A stretch of DNA of 9,425 nt from JAWWBN01 sp033720955 (GTDB taxonomy: Bacteria > Acidobacteriota > Thermoanaerobaculia > Multivoradales > JAHEKO01), in assembly GCA_033720955.1 (NCBI GenBank), contig JAWWBN010000156.1, positions 1 to 9,425 on the forward strand, read 5' to 3'. Positions 6,701 through 9,425 of this stretch are shown here, in pieces (position 1 is the stretch's first letter; each line of letters opens with the position of its first letter). The notes beneath the pieces were generated by a model that saw only the letters and a list, made by a program, of their open reading frames with translations, was not told where the DNA came from and made no database searches. A program made the translations under genes and the position numbers.

Positions 6701-6980
6701 GGAGTCGATCTACCAGACCCGCAACGAGGCCAGCCAGGACGTGCTCAACTTCCCGCCGAGGCTCGACAACCAGCTCCTCGCCCTGCTGGGGGTGGTGGAC
6801 GGGGCCGAGGACCGGCCGACCGCCGGCGCCGAGCGCCGCCACGCCGACCTGCACCGGGAGCTGGATCAGGTGCTCGAGGAGCTGGAGAGCGCCCTTGCCA
6901 GCGAGGTGGCCGAGTTCAACCGGCTCGCCGCGGAGCGCACTCCGGTGCCGGTCATCGTGCCGCCGCGGGAGACCCGCTAG
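3783..6980 (+). CDS. Exported BNR-repeat (sortilin/VPS10-like) beta-propeller protein
   Basis: A 1065-residue protein of the family often labelled 'glycosyl hydrolase, BNR repeat' or 'VPS10 domain'; a true enzymatic activity is not established for it. Residues 1-31 form a signal peptide ending TATAAG. The conserved IGPYRGGRSTAV start of the propeller follows. Asp-box hairpins (S/T-x-D-x-G-x-x-W/F) recur at about residues 80-92, 136-148, 187-198, 245-256, 293-304, 340-350, 525-536, 593-603, 646-656 and 693-704, enough for two propellers. A glycine-rich stretch lies at about 765-782, then a beta-rich domain with NRWVWDLR (about 845-900). The C-terminal helical, charged part (about 905-1050) is probably coiled coil. 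Cysteines at 126, 418, 424, 447, 466 and 569 are unusual for the family as I remember it. The gene diverges from the protease and is followed 11 bases later by the SGNH gene. A role in peptide or glycan binding in the envelope is inference. Confidence 0.9.
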   Translation: MTRNAARRPSPLALWAVAAALLGTAATATAAGDEPAAPVDEKLLAALELRNIGPYRGGRSTAVTGVRQDPLTFYMGSTGGGVWKTEDGGASWANVSDGHLGAASIGAVAVAPSDPNVVWAGTGSACPRGNVSPGDGIYRSTDGGDSWSHAGLPEAGQIGAIAIHPDDPDRVWVAALGHIFGPNEERGVYRTRDAGATWERVLFVSETAGAVDLAMDPTNPRILFAAIWETERKPWTLTSGGEQSGLYRTRDGGDTWEKVNDGLPEGVVGRIGVSVSAARPDRVYALVEAEEGGLFRSDDGGEKFRRINPDRNFRQRAWYYTHVFADPVDPETVYVLNTSLWRSPDAGQSFRPIRAPHGDHHALWIHPDDPSVLINGNDGGANVSYNGGRSWSTQANQPTAEMYRVTVDGQFPYRVYGCQQDNSCVSLPSRTAAGSIARHHWYVIGGCESGHVAVDPRDPQVTYSGCYGGSIERYDHGTGDTREIMTYPQLAIGVAPSDLEYRFQWNAPIRLSPHDPSVLYHTSQYVHRSTDEGQSWEIISPDLTRDDPEKLDYAGGPITRDNTGVEVYCTIFAFEESPHTAGLLWAGTDDGRVHLSHDAGGTWEEITPPGMPEWGQVNSIELSPHGPGRAFLAVTRYKFDDFTPWIFRTDDYGATWTRIGHSGEHAIPDGHFVRVVREAPGRRGLLFAGTEFGLYLSLDDGRRWQRVENGMPVTPVTDLAFSGSDLVVATQGRSFWILDDLTPIEQLDAEARSAAMHLFTPRPAHRLRGGGFFGGGGGGQNPPNGVVLYYLLAEKPEGELVLEILDDEGEVLRTLSSEKAEPRAPSPWRRFFPDTAGAGKLPVEPGLNRWVWDLRLKDADIVDDAVLWGLARGPRVPPGTYGARLRLGETEQTVQLEVRPDPRLDTTAAELEAQYDLGREIWRDLSQSHEAVRRLRDVREQIEAVAGRLEKAGLGEDLKEAAEAAGQRLTAIEESIYQTRNEASQDVLNFPPRLDNQLLALLGVVDGAEDRPTAGAERRHADLHRELDQVLEELESALASEVAEFNRLAAERTPVPVIVPPRETR

Positions 6981-6991
6981 GTCGGAATCGG

Positions 6992-8587
6992 ATGGACCGC
7001 GCCCGACGGACCGGTCGGCGGCGCCGGGCGGCGGCCCTGCGTCGCGAGCTCGGCGGGGTGGTGGTCTGCTGCGCCCTCGCCGCGCTGGCGGGTCTGCTGG
7101 CGGCGCGTGCCGCCGCCATCTCGGGCAACACCCTCGAGGCCAGCGGTCGGTGGAGGGTCACCAAGAGCGAGCTGGAGCGGACCCTGCTGGGCGCGCGCTC
7201 CTTTCTCGCCGAGCCCCAGGCGCTGGCCGGGGGCGAGCTCGACCTGGGCGCCTGGCACGGCTTCCACGAGGTGCTGCTCGACCGGCCCATGGACCCGGCC
7301 GAGCTGACCGTGCGCTTCCGGCTGGTCGAGGGCGCCTACCTGGTGGTGATCTTCAACGAGCGGGCCGGGGAGGGCTTCTCCGGCCTGCGGATGGGCTGGA
7401 CCCGGCGCTACCCCAGCATCTTCTTCGACGCCACCGCGGAGGGGGAGTTCCTGCGCACCCAGCGCACCGGTCTGCCGCCGCTGCGCGATCCCTCCTGGCG
7501 GACGCTCACGCTGCGCTTCGCGGACGACGGGGTGGAGGCGACCCTCGGAGACGGGGCCCCGATGGTGTTCGCCACCCCCCTCGCGGCGCCGCAGAGAATC
7601 GGGCTGCGCTCGGGGGCACGCAGCGTGCGGGTGGACGAGGTGAGCGTCACCACCCGGGACGGCCGGACGTTCCGCGAGACCTTCGACCGGCCGGCCGGGG
7701 CCCGTCGCATCGCGCTGCTGTCGGCTCTTGCGGCGGCGCTGTCGGCGCTAGCGGTCGCCGCCCTGGCCGCCGGGGGCGCACCGCTGCGACGGCGGCTCTT
7801 CGCCCTCGCCACCGTGGAGCTGGTGGCCGTCGTGGGCCTCCTGCTCTGGCAGCCGGTGGCGGCGCGGCGCGCCGCCGCCTACCCGCAGGCCGACGCCCGG
7901 CTCCTGGAGCGGGAGGAGGCTCTGAGGCTGGCCGAGCTGGATCGGGTGGCGGCCGAGATCGACCGCCAGCATCCCCAGAACCCACCGCCCGGCACCCGCC
8001 GTATCCTCTTCCTGGGCGCCTCCCAGACCTGGGGCGCCGGGGCGGCCCGAGACGAGGAGGTCTGGGTCCGCCGCCTGGAGGAGCTGCTGAACCGCAGCGC
8101 CCCGCGCGGCGTCGTCTTCGAGTGCGTCAACGCGGGGGTCTCGTCGCTGCGCTCGCACCATCTCCGCGCCGCCTTCCGCGACCGGTGGGCCGACCTCGAG
8201 CCGTGGGCGGTGATCCTCAACCAGGCCACCAACGACCGCAGGCCGGAGGAGCTGGAGAGCAACCTGGAGGCGATCGTGGAGCGGGCCCGGGCAGGCGGGG
8301 CGCGGGTGGTGCTGCTGCTGGAGCCGAACGCGCCCGAGTGGCCGAGCGGCGGCCTCGGCCCCAAGCACGCCGCGGTCCGGCGACTGGCGGAGCGCCGCGG
8401 CGTGCCGCTGATCGATCTGCAGAGCGCGCTGGAGGAGCGTCAGGACGCCGGCTTTCTCTGGTGGGACATCGTCCACCTGACCTCCTTCGGCCAGCGGCTG
8501 GTCGCCGACGTGCTCCACCGGGAGCTGCTGCGGCTGGGCTTTGCCGCCCCCGCGGAAGCGGCGGCGGAGACCGATCCCGGGCCCTGA
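6992..8587 (+). CDS. Membrane-anchored SGNH/GDSL-type hydrolase with N-terminal beta domain
   Basis: A 531-residue protein. An Arg-rich N-terminus (7 Arg in 18 residues) precedes a first membrane helix at about 21-43. A beta-rich, laminin-G-like region follows (about 50-230), then two more helices (about 240-262 and 269-289) joined by a basic PLRRRL loop. The SGNH domain fills about 335-520. Block I is FLGASQTWG with nucleophile Ser344 (Ala replaces the usual Asp of GDS). Block II has Gly382 in NAGVSS, block III Asn414 in ATND, and block V Asp492 and His495 in DIVHLTSFG. All four catalytic-type residues are present, so an active esterase or deacetylase is likely; the substrate is unknown. The positive-inside rule places both globular domains outside the cytoplasm. 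The start is 11 bases after the BNR stop with only a weak GGTCGGA upstream, so co-transcription and perhaps translational coupling are likely. Confidence 0.85.
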   Translation: MDRARRTGRRRRAAALRRELGGVVVCCALAALAGLLAARAAAISGNTLEASGRWRVTKSELERTLLGARSFLAEPQALAGGELDLGAWHGFHEVLLDRPMDPAELTVRFRLVEGAYLVVIFNERAGEGFSGLRMGWTRRYPSIFFDATAEGEFLRTQRTGLPPLRDPSWRTLTLRFADDGVEATLGDGAPMVFATPLAAPQRIGLRSGARSVRVDEVSVTTRDGRTFRETFDRPAGARRIALLSALAAALSALAVAALAAGGAPLRRRLFALATVELVAVVGLLLWQPVAARRAAAYPQADARLLEREEALRLAELDRVAAEIDRQHPQNPPPGTRRILFLGASQTWGAGAARDEEVWVRRLEELLNRSAPRGVVFECVNAGVSSLRSHHLRAAFRDRWADLEPWAVILNQATNDRRPEELESNLEAIVERARAGGARVVLLLEPNAPEWPSGGLGPKHAAVRRLAERRGVPLIDLQSALEERQDAGFLWWDIVHLTSFGQRLVADVLHRELLRLGFAAPAEAAAETDPGP

Positions 8588-8589
8588 CG

Positions 8590-8606
8590 CCGCCGCTCGA
8601 CGGCGG
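8590..8606 (+). terminator. GC hairpin just after the SGNH hydrolase gene
   Basis: CCGCCG (8590-8595) and CGGCGG (8601-8606) form a six-pair GC stem with a five-base loop, beginning two bases after the stop codon. No T-run follows, so this is at best a weak or non-canonical terminator or a 3'-end stabiliser. It separates the SGNH gene from the candidate promoter of the next gene, which fits a transcription-unit boundary. Confidence 0.3.
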
Positions 8607-8624
8607 TGGAGCCGCGGCCTCCTC

Positions 8625-8633
8625 TGGTAGACT
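8625..8633 (+). promoter_or_regulatory. Candidate extended -10 promoter of the ATPase gene
   Basis: TGG-TAGACT has the TGn extension plus a four-of-six -10 box. No -35 is recognisable (GGTGGA at the expected place), as is common for extended -10 promoters. Transcription would start at about 8640, only some nine bases before the ATG at 8649. That leaves a near-leaderless mRNA, consistent with the absence of a Shine-Dalgarno before this start. Confidence 0.4.
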
Positions 8634-8648
8634 GCGCACCGCCGGCCG

Positions 8649-9104
8649 ATGCCCGAGAGCCACGAGAACGTCCGCCTCTCCATCCCCAGCCAGTTGCCGA
8701 ACATCGAGCTGCTGGTGCTGGCGGCCGGCGCCTCGCTCGAGCATCTGGGCCTCGACGAGAGCACTCTCGAGCCGGCCCTGCTGGCGCTGCGCGAGGCGGT
8801 GGCCAACGGCGTCGTCCACGGCAACAGGGAGGCGCCGGAGAAGCGCGTCGAGGTCGACTTGCGCGTCCGCGGCGGCGAGGCGATCCTCCAGGTCGGCGAC
8901 CAGGGGCCGGGCTTCGACCCCGACGAGGTGCCCGATCCGCTGGCGCCCGAGAACCTGCTGCGGCCGAGCGGCCGCGGCATCTTTCTCATGCGCCGGATGA
9001 TGGACGAGGTGGAGTTCCACTTCAACGGCGTCGGCACGCGGGTGGTGATGCGCAAGCGCCTCTCGGCGGACGGCGGCGACGCCGTCGCCGCGGGGGGCGA
9101 GTGA
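8649..9104 (+). CDS. RsbW/SpoIIAB-type ATP-binding protein (HATPase_c_2; possible anti-sigma factor kinase)
   Basis: A 151-residue cytoplasmic protein consisting of one GHKL ATPase domain. The N box is EAVANGVVHGN (Glu49, Asn53, His57, Asn59), the G1 box is DQGPGF (Asp84-Phe89) and the G2 region is SGRGIFLMRRMMDEV (from Ser107). The spelling of the N box and the short length match the RsbW-like family, whose members bind ATP, phosphorylate a STAS-domain anti-anti-sigma partner and sequester a sigma factor. No histidine-kinase dimerisation domain, receiver or membrane segment is present, and no STAS or sigma gene is in the window. The ATG at 8649 has no ribosome site but lies just behind a candidate promoter. 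The stop overlaps the next gene's start as GTGA. The fold call is firm; the partner is unknown. Confidence 0.88.
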   Translation: MPESHENVRLSIPSQLPNIELLVLAAGASLEHLGLDESTLEPALLALREAVANGVVHGNREAPEKRVEVDLRVRGGEAILQVGDQGPGFDPDEVPDPLAPENLLRPSGRGIFLMRRMMDEVEFHFNGVGTRVVMRKRLSADGGDAVAAGGE

Positions 9105-9425
9105 GTCCCGGCCCCCGCGGCCGGACTCTCGCCGCCGCCGGCGGCCTGATCGCGCTGCTGGCGACCGGGCTCGCTGCCGCGGCCGGCGACGTCGACGAGC
9201 GACTCGACGTGCGTCTGGTGACGGTGCCGCTCTTGGCACTCGACTCCGACGGAGAGCCGGTCGCCGGCCTCGAGCGCGACCAGCTGGAGCTCGAGCGCGA
9301 CGGCGAGCCGATCGAGATCGTGGCCCTCAGCCCGGTGGCCGGAGCCGAGGCGACGGGTCCGGCGGGCTCGTTCGTACTCTACCTCGACAGCCTGTTCGTC
9401 GAGCCCGGCCCGCTGGCCGCCGCCC
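9101..9425 (+). CDS. Secreted VWFA-related protein, N-terminal part (runs off the right edge)
   Basis: The first 108 codons of a gene open to the window end. GTG at 9101 overlaps the ATPase stop in the four bases GTGA, with a G-rich GGGGGG (9092-9097) as ribosome site three bases upstream, which points to translational coupling. Residues 1-27 form a signal peptide (Arg pair, then Ala/Gly/Leu core ending AAAA). Then comes DVRLVTVPLLALDSDGEPV, followed by GLERDQLELERDGEPIEI (about residues 38-75). This is the usual opening of the acidobacterial 'VWFA-related domain' proteins: a short Ig-like beta unit that precedes a von Willebrand A domain. FVLYLDSLF (about 93-101) fits the first VWA strand (F-V-L-x-x-D-x-S/L), where the metal-site Asp is expected. 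The function is not known; a surface or periplasmic binding role is usual for VWA proteins. Confidence 0.75.
   Translation, partial: MSPGPRGRTLAAAGGLIALLATGLAAAAGDVDERLDVRLVTVPLLALDSDGEPVAGLERDQLELERDGEPIEIVALSPVAGAEATGPAGSFVLYLDSLFVEPGPLAAA

Noticed and set aside
3783..6980. Assigning a true glycosidase or sialidase activity to the BNR-repeat protein
   Set aside because: Asp boxes are structural hairpins found in many propellers. I see no sialidase FRIP motif or arginine triad, so only the fold family is called.
8590..8606. Strong rho-independent terminator after the SGNH gene
   Set aside because: The stem is good but there is no T-run behind it, so only a low-confidence terminator-like hairpin is listed.
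6895..9000. Plus-strand open frame of 701 codons across the SGNH and ATPase genes
   Set aside because: Low-complexity off-frame product. Both real genes in the region have conserved catalytic or nucleotide-binding motifs in other frames.
7748..9239. Minus-strand open frames (435 and 340 codons) antisense to the SGNH and ATPase genes
   Set aside because: They show no recognisable motif, have the biased composition of shadows, and cross the gene boundaries and the promoter-like spacer on the plus strand.

Overview
The window is about 9.4 kb of very GC-rich, densely coding DNA. It suggests a bacterium of the Acidobacteriota type. That placement rests on the high GC, on the combination of an exported tricorn-type protease, a giant BNR/VPS10-like propeller protein and a 'VWFA-related' secreted protein, and on the absence of any archaeal feature. 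It is an inference from family content, not a proof. I see no rRNA, tRNA, CRISPR array, insertion sequence or phage gene.

Layout. On the minus strand, reading leftward from about 3.64 kb, lies a complete 1092-residue exported tricorn-like S41 protease (357-3635). It is followed after 22 bases by the first 111 codons of a condensation/acyltransferase-superfamily protein that runs off the left edge (1-334). On the plus strand, starting 147 bases away, are a 1065-residue exported BNR-repeat (sortilin/VPS10-like) beta-propeller protein (3783-6980) and, 11 bases later, a membrane-anchored SGNH hydrolase (6992-8587). After a 61-base gap come a small RsbW-type histidine-kinase-like ATPase (8649-9104) and, overlapping it by four bases, the start of a secreted VWFA-related protein (9101 to the right edge).

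The 147-base divergent spacer is the most structured non-coding stretch. It holds a ribosome site for each gene, a candidate -10 box on each strand, two inverted repeats and a four-run G-quadruplex motif between the start codon and the candidate promoter of the protease gene.

Working together. The protease, the BNR propeller protein, the SGNH enzyme and the VWFA protein all carry an export signal or membrane anchor. The region therefore looks like a cell-envelope/periplasmic set with one cytoplasmic regulator-like ATPase. A peptide-degrading role for the divergent pair is plausible but not shown. I do not see a clear, wholly new system. The most worthwhile leads are a Ser-to-Gly change in the tricorn catalytic tetrad, an apparent extra set of cysteines in the BNR protein, the structured divergent promoter and the three-helix SGNH architecture.
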